Shown here in pieces: positions 10,004-19,359 of a stretch of 20,620 nucleotides of DNA. Under the pieces are notes generated by a model that saw only the letters and a list, made by a program, of their open reading frames with translations, ran no database searches and was not told the DNA's origin. The stretch is from Willaertia magna (Eukaryota > Heterolobosea > Eutetramitea > Acrasida > Naegleriidae). Positions within the stretch are counted from its first letter, which is position 1. Each line of letters opens with the position of its first letter. The position numbers and the translations under genes were made by a program. The stretch covers positions 1 through 20,620 of the forward strand of contig CADWAF010001257.1 of the NCBI GenBank assembly GCA_902984215.1, written 5' to 3'.

Positions 10004-10146
10004 ATTAATCATAAAAGTTAAAAAAATTTTTATTAATCATAAGAGTTAAAAAAATTTTCATTAATCATAAGAGTTAAAAAAATTTTTATTAATTATAAGA
10101 GTTAAAAAAATTTTTATTAATTATAAGAGTAAAAAAAATTTTTTTT
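10004..10146. repeat. 28-bp tandem repeat, five copies
   Basis: The unit ATTAATCATAAGAGTTAAAA plus eight more A/T bases begins at 10004, 10032, 10060, 10088 and 10116, an exact 28-bp period with one or a few differences per copy (ATCATAA becomes ATTATAA in the last two). Degenerate partial units flank both ends. The copies are directly adjacent, without spacers. Confidence 0.9.
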
Positions 10147-11889
10147 ATTAACACTAATATCTTAAATTGTTCAAATTTTAAAATACTTAAATCATTATTA
10201 TTTTATCCGAACATATAAAGAAGCTACATTATTGTTTAACTATTTTTTAATCTTATTTTTTTTAAAAAAGTTTATTATTTATTAAACTTATAAAGCAAAA
10301 AAAAGACAAAAAAAAATTAAATAATTTTTTTTATAATTTAAAACTATTAATTTATTTAACTTCCTTTTTAATTAAAAAAAAATCTTTTAATTTTTCCTAT
10401 CTTTCAACGTTACAACTATTTATTTATTTATAACATTACCTCTTCACCTTTCTTTTTTTGATTTTAGTTAATATATAAAAAAGAATTTTTTTTTTTTTGA
10501 AAAATGAAAAAAAAAATATTCTAAAAAAATATTTCTTAAGGTTAATAATTATTAGAAATATTTTTGTGTTAGTGAAAATTTTATTTAATTATTTAAAAAT
10601 ATATAACCAAAATATTTCTAACAATGTAATTAACCATTTTTTTAACTTACTTTGTAATCAATCTATTTTTTTACAATTAATCACTACCACAAAACTAAAT
10701 CCCTCCAAAACTTTTACATAATAACATTAAAAACAAAGTACAAAAAATTACTTTAATAAAAATTTTTCACTTTTTAAAAATGAAACTAATAAAAAAATAT
10801 TTTCATTATTCACACTACGCCTTAAAAAAAAAAATTTTTTTACTATAAATGAAATTAAAAAATTATTATAAAAATATTCATTTATGACATTCCGTATAAA
10901 ATTTAATAAAATTAATCATATCCAATATTTAACATTAACAACTATCTATTACTTTATTTTACAATTATTTCTTTTTCAAAAATAAAAATTTAAAAAATCA
11001 AATCAATCTTTTGGTTTCAAAATAATAAAAATAATAGATCAAATTTGATTATTTTTTTAATTATTAATTTAATTTATAAAAAAATTTATACAACAGCAAA
11101 AAAAATATATAGTTTGATTTAAAAAATAATAGTTTAATCAAATTTTTGACAATAATTTTTTAATTTTTTTTCTTTAATAAATCGACTACATTTTTATATT
11201 TATTATTAGTAGAAAAATATTTATAAATATATTAAAGACATTGTTTAATTAATGATTTTATATTATTATTAAAAAAATTATTAACTATAAAGGCTTTATT
11301 ATTTTTATAATGAACATAATTATTATTTAAAATATTAAATGAGGTAAAAAATTAATTTTTATAAAATATATCTTATATTAATAATGTAATAATTTTTATT
11401 TATAATTTTAAAATATATTTAATTTAATTTAATTATAATATATTAAACATTACAATTAATAATTTATAAATAGGTTCTTTTTATAATGTATTTTTTTTAA
11501 AACAAGAATTTATTTTATGTAAAATATTAATTAATATAAAATATTTGTTTTTCTTTATAAAAATATCTTTTACCAAATAATTCTTTTTATTTTTATTTAA
11601 AAAATTAAAAGTTATTTTATTAATTTTTTTATTAAAACCATAATTTTATATAAATCTAACTTAACAGTTCCATAATGATTGTACTTAAAATTATATATAA
11701 TTTTCCAATTATTTGTACAAAAATAAAACAAAAAAAAAGCTTATTAAAATATTTTTTAAAACAATAAAATAACTTTTTTTCAAAAATTTCCTTTTTTTTA
11801 AACGCTATTTTAGATGTATTTAATTTAATTATGATAGTTAATTGTTATTTTGAGTATAAGTTTTTGTAAAAAGTATAAAAATTTTTAGC

Positions 11890-11956
11890 TTAAAGAGTAT
11901 AAATTTATATAGTTTTTGTAATTTTAAAAAAAAAAATATAAATTTATACTCTTTAA
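11890..11956. repeat. Perfect 20-bp inverted repeat (hairpin)
   Basis: TTAAAGAGTATAAATTTATA at 11890-11909 is the exact reverse complement of 11937-11956, separated by 27 bases containing an A run. A partial further copy, AGTATAAATTTAT, follows near 11980. Without flanking genes it is more likely a small foldback relic than a terminator. Confidence 0.75.
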
Positions 11957-12860
11957 AATCAACAAAAACAATAAAAACAGTATAAATTTATTATTATGTT
12001 ATTTGTATTTTTATTTAGTATTAAAAATGTATTTTTATGTACAATTATTATTTAATGTTATTTTTATAAATGAAAAATAAAAATTTTATTAATTTAAAAA
12101 CAAAATATTTTTATTTATTTTAAACAAATTAAAATAATTTTAACATTAACATTAATAAATAAATATTATTTATTACAAAAAACTGATATTTTTAACAAAT
12201 TAAAAATATTTTATTTTACATTTTAAACATTATTAATCATTAATATTTTTACTTTTTAAACTAAAAATTTTTATGTTTTTTATAAAAATCTATATTTAAA
12301 ATAATAATTAATTGTTATAATTAAATTATTATGGAATTGTTAAGTTAATAAAAATAACAAATTAAAGAAAATAAAAAATAAAATATTTATTATTTAATAA
12401 CATTGTTTATTTTTAAATTAATATTAATATTAAATTTTATTCTCTTATTCATATTAAATTATTTAATTCTATATAAATTTTTATTTTGAAATCTATAAAA
12501 TTTTTTTATTATTTATTAAAATTATATTTAATTAAAATTCTAAAAAAAAATTATTCAAAAACTTTATAAATTTTATAATAAAAAATATTAATTTATATGA
12601 TAAAATTATTAATAAATTCTAAAAAACTTAATTAATACTTACTTTATAAATAAATTATTATTAAATACTTTATTAAAACTTATAAATTCTATAATAAAAA
12701 TAATAATTTATAAAAATTATATTAATAAAAAAATTAATAAAATTATTAAAACAATTTTAAAAAATTTTATTAAACTTAATAATAATAATAATTAAATTCA
12801 AAGTTTAAATAGTGTGGTCAAAAAATATAATAATTATATTTATTCACTAAATTTTTTATA

Positions 12861-12900
12861 TAAAACATTTACAAATAAAACATTTACAAATAAAACATTT
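12861..12900. repeat. 15-bp tandem repeat, about 2.7 copies
   Basis: TAAAACATTTACAAA at 12861-12875 and 12876-12890, then TAAAACATTT at 12891-12900. It is a simple minisatellite within the gene desert. Confidence 0.85.
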
Positions 12901-15676
12901 AGTAAAAAAAAAGTTAAATTAAAAAATTTATAGAAATTCTTTAAAGATTTATAATTTTAATAAAAATTATTATTAAAAATGAATGAAAAAATAGTTTATA
13001 TTAATTAAATATATTATTACTTTAAAACTATTAATATTAAAGTTTTAAATTATAATTATATAAATTACTTATAATACATCTATATTAATTTAATACTATT
13101 TTATAATATTATAAAACAATTAAGAATTAAAGAATTGTTAGATGATATTAAAAAAAAAATATTAATAAGTATTATTTATTTATATTTTAATAGTTTTATT
13201 GTTTTTTTAAGATAAAATAAATAAAAAAAATTTTATAAAATCAATATAAAATCAATATAAATTATATTGTTAACTATATAATTTATATTATTTAATAAAA
13301 TATAATTTTTATTTAAAATATTTTTTTAAAAAATAATATAAATTTATACTAATTTTATTATTAAACTTTTTTAATTTATTATTAATTTTTAAATTTTTTT
13401 ATTTAAAATTTCTTTTTAAATAGTTTCTTTTTAAAATTTAAAAACAAATAATATTTATATTTTTATAAACTAAATTTATTTAATTTATAAATTTTTTATT
13501 TATTATTATAAATTTAAATCTATTATAAATTCATATACATTTTTAAAAATTTAACAAACAAAATAAATTTTTAATTTCTTTTTAAAATTTAAAAACAACA
13601 ATAATCTTAAATAAAAAGAACTTAATTTAAAAATATTAATATTTATACATAATTTATGTAATATTTTTAAAATTGTTTATATTAAATATTATTTATAACT
13701 TAATAATCCTATAATTATATATATAAAAAAAACAATATCTAAATAAGTATTTTATATAGATAAATTTATTCAAATAATTATATGATTATGAATTTAAAGA
13801 AAATGTCAGTTGGTGATATTTTGTTTTTATTTGATTTGGATTTTGTAATATAATTTTTATTTTATTAAATTATTTTACAAATTAGATTTAATATGAAGTA
13901 TTATTATACTTATATTATCATTTCGTTAAAATTGTTATATTTTTTTATTATTTTTTATAATTACTTTCCGTTTTATTAATTTCTTTAAAATATTTTCAAA
14001 TCTAGAAATTAACTTAGTTTCAAAATAAATAAATTTATCTTTTTTTATTTTACCAAATTAATATTTATTTGAACTAAATTGTTGTATTTTTTGTAATAAA
14101 TTTGTAATAAAAGAAAACTTTAATTAACCATAATAAATAAAAGATAATAACATTAATTTACATATAAAATATTAAATAAATTAATTTAATAAATAAATTA
14201 ACAATAATTATAAATATTTCATCAACAAAAATAAGTAATAAAAGATTACAAAAAATTAAAGATATTTTATTTAAAAAAAAGTTTATTGAATGTTAATAAA
14301 AAAATAATAATAAAAAACTTAAATTTAAATATTTATCAGTTATATAAAAAAAAATTTAAAAAAAATTTATAAAATAAAATATTTATTTTTTTATCTTGTT
14401 TTTTTTATTATTAATATTATAAAATTTTTAAAAATTAATGATTATTGAATTAAAAATTAAAAAAAATTTAAAAATATATTATTTATTTATTTAAATATAT
14501 TAAATATATAAAAAATTTAATATATCTTTATATGATTTATTATAATAGTATTATTGATGATTATTTATAATATTATTTAATTAAAATATTTTGATTTAGG
14601 TTGTTATAAAAATATTTTTAAAAAATATTTATAAAAGTTTTTTTATAAAAGTTTAAAAAAATTAAGTATTATAAATATAAATATAATAATAAACATTTAA
14701 AATATTTAAAACAATTAATTTAAAAAATTTATATTTTAAATATTTAAAAATTGTTTAAAATTTTAATTATATAAAATTTTAATAAATAATAAAAAAATTA
14801 AATGGATTCCAAAATAATAATTTATATAAAATCAAATATTTTAGAAGATAATTTAATATAAATATGAGAATAAACTTTAATATTAATATTAATTCAAAAA
14901 TAAACAGTTTTATTAAATAATAATAATTTTATCTTTTTATTTTCTTTGATTTATTTAAGATTATTTTTTTTATTAATAAAAATCTTTTTAAATTTTTTTA
15001 TTAACACTTTTTTACTTTCATCTTTGTTTATTATTTTATTAATTAATTATTTAAATTATTTCTTTAAATACTTTTTTTAAATTTTTTCTTTCCAAGCTTT
15101 TTTATTTGTATGTTGTAAATTAATAAATAAAAATATTTTACTTTTAAATTTTTAAATATAATAGTTTTTATAATGTTTTTTATATATTTATATAAATACA
15201 AACACTATTCAATATTAATTTCAAAATTAAAATATGTTTTAACAACTAGTAAAATTATAATTTTTTTAACATTCATTTAATATTAATATCAATTAAAAAA
15301 ATAAATATTAATATTAAACTTACTTGCAAGATAAAAAATATATTTTTATTATTATAAAAAAAATTGTTATTAAATTAAAAAAATTAAAATTAATATTAAT
15401 GTCTTTTAATTGTTGTTTTAATTTATTGTTATTAATTTTTTTATTATAAATATATTCAAAAATACTATATAATAAATCACAAATAATCAAATCAAACTTT
15501 TATCCACTTTTTATTTTAATTATAAAATACTTAAAAAATAATGGCTTAAAACAATTCAAAGTTATAATAAAATTATTAATGCTAACTAAATAATAAAATT
15601 TAATTTTTTCATTTGGTTCACTAATAAAAGTAGTAAATTTATTAATTAAAACTTCATTGTTTACAATAATATCAAA

Positions 15677-15806
15677 GACTATGACACTGATGGAGAGAAT
15701 TTTAAAAAGGAAGATTTAAAGGAATTAATGGAAAGATTAAAGGGAGGTGTTTACCATTCAAACTTTATTTGTAGAAGAAGAGTCAGAAACTGAAGAAGAC
15801 GAATAA
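15677..15806 (+). pseudogene. Orphan C-terminal fragment of an F-box/LRR paralogue
   Basis: On the plus strand, GENFKKEDLKELMERLKGG followed, after a frameshift, by FVEEESETEEDE and TAA matches the end of the minus-strand LRR protein (NFEKKDLEELIEELKRGK, then a Glu/Asp-rich tail). It differs enough to come from another family member, not from block A or B. Nothing upstream continues the LRR region, so only the last 40 or so codons survive. It lies tail-to-tail with the intact LRR gene, 140 bases away, showing that a second family member once stood in opposite orientation. Confidence 0.7.
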
Positions 15807-15830
15807 TTAGAAATGTTTTTAAACACTTCG

Positions 15831-15912
15831 TAGCCCTTTCAGTGATTCACTTAGAGAAGAACGACTTAACAAACGTCTACAGTTGCTCCATTAAATTAAG
15901 CATATCGGGCTA
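15831..15912. ncRNA. Possible structured RNA (GC-richer island)
   Basis: An island with clearly higher G+C than its flanks, whose ends can pair (TAGCCC at 15831-15836 with GGGCTA at 15907-15912). It lies between the orphan LRR fragment and the 3' end of the intact LRR gene, a position like that of the 386-450 island beside block A, although the two sequences are not alike. No known RNA family is recognised. It could also be unique 3'-flanking DNA. Confidence 0.2.
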
Positions 15913-15946
15913 ATGGTAAAAATTGATTTATTTGAATTACTAATAT

Positions 15947-17503
15947 TTATTCCTCTTCTTCGTCTTCTTGGTCATCATTAATTTCTTCTTCTTCTTCTTT
16001 GTTACCATATAAAGTTTTAAAAGATTTACCTCTCTTTAACTCTTCAATTAGTTCCTCTAAATCTTTCTTTTCAAAATTCAATACAATGTCATCGTTTTTA
16101 TAAGTAAATTCTTTTAATTGCTTTAAATTTAATAAACATTGTCCTGTAAAGTTTAAATTGAAAGAAACACCCAAATATTTTAGTGTTGTTAATTCTTTTA
16201 TATTTTCTTCACTGACATTGCATGAAACTTGTAATTGTTTTAAATTCTTTAATTCTTTAAAATTATCGCCTTTAATTTCATTACATTCAGCATCTAAAAA
16301 TAAACGTTTGATATTCTTTAAATTTAAAAAAATATTATCTGTCACATTGTTATTGGGTCCAAGTGCTAAATGTTTTAATTTCTTTAAATTTATAAAATAT
16401 TCATCAGTAATTATTAACTTGTCACAATTACCAATTAATAAATGTTCTAAATTTTCTGACAATTTAGCTCCTTCAATATTATCACAATTAAATATATTTA
16501 AATGTTTTAATTGTTTACAAAATGTTAAATTTTCACCACTAATATTTGAATTTTGTGCATTTAAGTGAGTTAATTGTTTAAAATTTTTAAAATATTTTCC
16601 ATTAATGTCTGTTTCAGTAATTTCTAAATAAGTCAATTGTTCTAAATATTGTAAATGTTCATCGTTGACATCTGTATTCATAACACTTAATTCCTTTAAA
16701 CTTTTTGGTAATTTTAATTTGGAAATGTCAGAAAAGGAAACAAAATTTAAATATAATTCTTCTAATTGTAATAATTTTTCAAAATAATAATATTTAATTG
16801 TGTTAAAGCTTAAATTTAAAACTTTTAAATTTGTTAATTTTTCTAAACATTTTCCAAATATATTTTCACAACTACCTAAATCTAAATATTCTAAATTATA
16901 ACAATTTACAACTTTATCATCTGTTATATTATTTAACGTTTTAGCTATTAATTCCTTTACTTTTGTAAAATATTGTAAACAATCCCCATTAATATTTTTA
17001 CAACCAACTATGTCAAGACTTGTTAAATTCTTTAAACAGCTAATTTGTTCATCTTTTAAATCTGTTGTATAGGCAACATTTAATTCTTCTAAATTATCCT
17101 TCAATAAGTCATAATTTAAAATTTTTGAATCAATTTCTAAACTTTTTAATTTTGTTAATAATTTTAAATTTGGATTTTTTAAAAAATCTTCAACTACAGC
17201 TAAACACTCAAGTTTTTTAAATAAGATTAATTGTTCTTCTGTTATTTCTTCAATAATTAAATATTTTAAATTATTTAATAAATAATTTGGAATTTCTTTT
17301 GGTAATTTATTAAATTCATAATTTTTAAACATTAAATTTAAAGTAATTTCATTATTTATTAACCAATTATAGAAATCCCGACAAGTTTCTGCTAAATGTA
17401 AAAAATCTTTTACACGTTTAATAAATCCTGTAATTTCATATAAAATTTGTTCATTCCACAATAAAAATGTTTCAATTTTTCTTTTTTTACAAATAACGGA
17501 CAT
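15947..17503 (-). CDS. F-box/leucine-rich-repeat protein
   Basis: An intact gene of 518 codons beginning MSVICKKRK. Residues about 14-55 (LWNEQILYEITGFIKRVKDF, then LAETCRDFYNWL) match the helix pattern of an F-box, which in this family binds Skp1 in SCF ubiquitin ligases. Residues about 60-490 hold more than a dozen irregular LRRs of roughly 20-26 residues (LTSLDIVGCKNINGDCLQYF; LEYLDLGSCENIFGKCLEKL), the likely substrate-binding face. Residues about 500-518 are an acidic tail. The start is the first ATG and lies directly upstream of the F-box. The reading has no interruption, and all of about 15 Gln codons are CAA or CAG. It is the best-kept member of a local family with a decayed copy at 528-1780 and an orphan tail at 15677-15806. 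The specific substrate is unknown; the F-box call rests on pattern only. Confidence 0.85.
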   Translation of the reverse strand: MSVICKKRKIETFLLWNEQILYEITGFIKRVKDFLHLAETCRDFYNWLINNEITLNLMFKNYEFNKLPKEIPNYLLNNLKYLIIEEITEEQLILFKKLECLAVVEDFLKNPNLKLLTKLKSLEIDSKILNYDLLKDNLEELNVAYTTDLKDEQISCLKNLTSLDIVGCKNINGDCLQYFTKVKELIAKTLNNITDDKVVNCYNLEYLDLGSCENIFGKCLEKLTNLKVLNLSFNTIKYYYFEKLLQLEELYLNFVSFSDISKLKLPKSLKELSVMNTDVNDEHLQYLEQLTYLEITETDINGKYFKNFKQLTHLNAQNSNISGENLTFCKQLKHLNIFNCDNIEGAKLSENLEHLLIGNCDKLIITDEYFINLKKLKHLALGPNNNVTDNIFLNLKNIKRLFLDAECNEIKGDNFKELKNLKQLQVSCNVSEENIKELTTLKYLGVSFNLNFTGQCLLNLKQLKEFTYKNDDIVLNFEKKDLEELIEELKRGKSFKTLYGNKEEEEEINDDQEDEEEE

Positions 17504-17954
17504 AACAATGAATGAAATAAAAGATTATGGGATGTTGCAGTATTTTTTTAACAATTTTTCACACAAAATCAAACCCCAATAACCTATAAATGCAGTTGCC
17601 GGGAACTAGTTTTAACGTTATAATTCTTGGCTCTGTGGTAGACACGTCAGTTTAATCCCCATCGTAAGTTCGAACCTACTCAAACCATGGAAATTATTGA
17701 GAAAAAACACAAAGTATTGACAACGTCAAAAAACAAGAAAACCAAATCGCTCAAACAACAAAATATCCGTTTCGTTGTAATATATTTTTTGACTTAAATA
17801 ATCTTATAGAAAATTAATTGATACAATATTTAAATTCACACAAATAATTCACAACATTCTAAAACTGATTAGACTGTAACTAAAATACGAAGCAGTTCTC
17901 ATTTCCTTTTTTTTTTGTAAAAACCAACCACATTAAATGTACACAACCACATAA
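17504..17954. other. Intergenic region upstream of the LRR gene and downstream of the Tls1 gene
   Basis: About 450 bases that must hold the promoter of the minus-strand LRR gene (near 17504-17600) and the 3' end of the Tls1 homologue. The middle, 17590-17690, is unusually rich in G/C and contains the tRNA-like element. No other coding frame is supported. Confidence 0.5.
17621..17688 (+). tRNA. tRNA-like element, probably degenerate
   Basis: TGGCTCTGTGGT (17628-17639) resembles the internal A box of tRNA genes (TRGCNNARYGG, one mismatch), and AGTTCGAACCT (17667-17677) closely matches the B box. Their spacing of 27 bases is right for a tRNA. However, the acceptor, D and T stems do not pair properly, and no anticodon stem is evident around TTTAATC (17651-17657). 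It is best seen as a pseudo-tRNA or a relic of a tRNA-derived element, possibly still bound by RNA polymerase III factors. Confidence 0.35.
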
Positions 17955-19136
17955 TTATTTCTTATATTTCTTTTTAAATTTATAAAATATAATATCATCT
18001 GTTGCTTTTGAATATCTCTTTTTATTACTTAATTCATTATTTACCAATTCATTTGTTTCTTTAATATTATTTATTTTATATTTAATATCTAATGGTACTT
18101 CTATAATATTTCCACTAAATATCTTTTGTTTCATTTCTTCTTCTCTTTCCTTCTTTTCTTCGTTCATTTCTTCTTCTTCTTTTCCAGAAACAACAACAGT
18201 TGTCATCATTTCATTGTTACTACCATTACCACTAATATCACTACTATTACTGCTGTCAACAATGATGTTTGACGTTAAATTATTATTAATTGTGGTATTA
18301 TTAGTACCACCACTGATAGTGACTGTTGACTTTAATTTCTTATAATTTAACTTTTCATTTAAAAATAATTCCATTTCCTTTTTTATATTATCAGTTTTAA
18401 TCTTTTATGGTATACTATATAATTCCTTTTCAATTTCTAAAATCTTTTGTATTGCACTCTTCTTTTTTTCAACAATTTCTTCTTCTTTATCTTGTTCTCT
18501 ATCATTATCATTATTAATAACTTTTTCTTCTTTATTATTATTATAATTAGTATAACCTCTCTTCTTTAATTCTTCTTTAATATATTCATACATTTGTCTT
18601 TCATTTTCATTTAAATCTTCTTCTTCATTATTTAATAATTTCATTGCAATATATTCACCACCATTTCTATCAATTAATCCACCTTTCTTTCCACCTTGTA
18701 AAATATTTAAATGATTATGTTGTGTCATTTTTTTCTTTAAATCTTTTAAATTATTATTGCTGTTACTGTTATTGCTGTTGGAAGAAGAAGAAGAAGAATT
18801 GTGAAAATTACTTGTTGATAAAATTATTCCTGAAGAGGATGGTCTGGATCTTAATTTTTATTTTAATTTTGTTTTTTCTAAATGTTCGTGAATGTTATTA
18901 ATTTCTTCATCTTCTTCTTCATCTTGTTGTTCGGGTACACTATTATTTTCTTGTTGTCGTTCTTCTTCTTGTTGTTGCAGAACACTTTCCGTTTGTTGTG
19001 TTATTATTGGTTCTTTTTTTATTTGTGTAATGTTATTGTTATTTGCATTATTGTCATCGGAAGTTAATGATGAATTGTTGTTATTAACAGCAACTTTACG
19101 TTAATGCTGTCTTTTTGGCGTTCGTTTTTTAATCAT
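17955..19136 (-). CDS. Tls1/C9orf78 (Hep59) family splicing-associated protein, three in-frame TAA
   Basis: One frame from ATG 19136 to TAA 17957-17955 spans 393 codons. Counting TAA as residues, landmarks shared with human C9orf78 are: LRSRPSSSG (95-103; human LRKRPNG), ERQMYEYIKEELKKRG (179-194; human ADMMKYIETELKKRKG), ELYSIP (238-243; human CLYELP), FSGNIIEVPLDIKYKI (340-355; human LSGIPEVDLGIDAKI) and ATDDIIFYKFKKKYKK (378-393; human ATDDYHYEKFKKMNRRY). The family acts with the spliceosome in the nucleus; fission yeast Tls1 affects splicing of telomere and silencing genes. Asn, Gln and Glu low-complexity inserts make it longer than the human protein (289). TAA codons interrupt at residues 12 (19103-19101), 93 (18860-18858) and 244 (18407-18405), with no frameshift. 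Residue 93 aligns with a Gln in the human protein (VQNLRKRP). No GT-AG intron removes them. It is either recoded/read through or an early pseudogene. Confidence 0.8.
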
Positions 19137-19359
19137 TTTTTTTTTGTAAAGTTTTCTTTTCATTCACCTTCAACAAACAAGTTACCACAATAAATCCTCG
19201 TGTATCATGAGGCTCAAACCACACACACAACTGCTTTATAACCAAAGAAGTAATTTAATTTACAGATATTCTTTGTAAAGGTAGCTATTACAATAAATAT
19301 TACAACCGAACTTTGGATGGTGGTAATTTTAAATTATTAATGAATTAACAAATTATGAA
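19137..19359. promoter_or_regulatory. Divergent intergenic region between the Tls1 homologue and the helical-protein gene
   Basis: About 220 bases between the ATG of the minus-strand Tls1 homologue and the first plausible ATG of the plus-strand gene. It should contain both promoters. The part 19190-19240 is less AT-rich and holds an imperfect palindrome around CTCGTGTATCATGAG (19197-19211). No known element is recognised. Confidence 0.3.

Larger units (their letters stand above)
10147..15660. other. Extremely AT-rich gene desert
   Basis: About 5.5 kb with no convincing coding frame on either strand. Composition is extreme: 12721-12780, for example, has only two C and no G. Short frames such as 10497-10721 exist but begin without an ATG and have random-looking composition. 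A hairpin at 11890-11956 and a 15-bp array at 12861-12900 are listed separately. One 18-base string at 14588-14605 matches the plus-strand unknown gene at 8127-8144, suggesting that at least part of the desert is eroded gene sequence. Confidence 0.6.

Noticed and set aside
10004..10146. CRISPR array
   Set aside because: The 28-bp units are directly adjacent with no spacers, and the genome is eukaryotic.
10497..10721. Small gene in the AT desert
   Set aside because: There is no ATG at the beginning and the residue content is what random A/T-rich DNA gives. Nothing supports coding.
18405..18860. Introns removing the in-frame TAA codons of the Tls1 homologue
   Set aside because: No GT...AG pair brackets the TAA at 18858-18860 or 18405-18407, and the flanking residues align without a gap to the human protein.
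18644..19104. Plus-strand Ser/Cys/Phe-rich frames opposite the Tls1 homologue
   Set aside because: They are shadows of Asn, Gln and Glu codon repeats on the minus strand and have no domain content.
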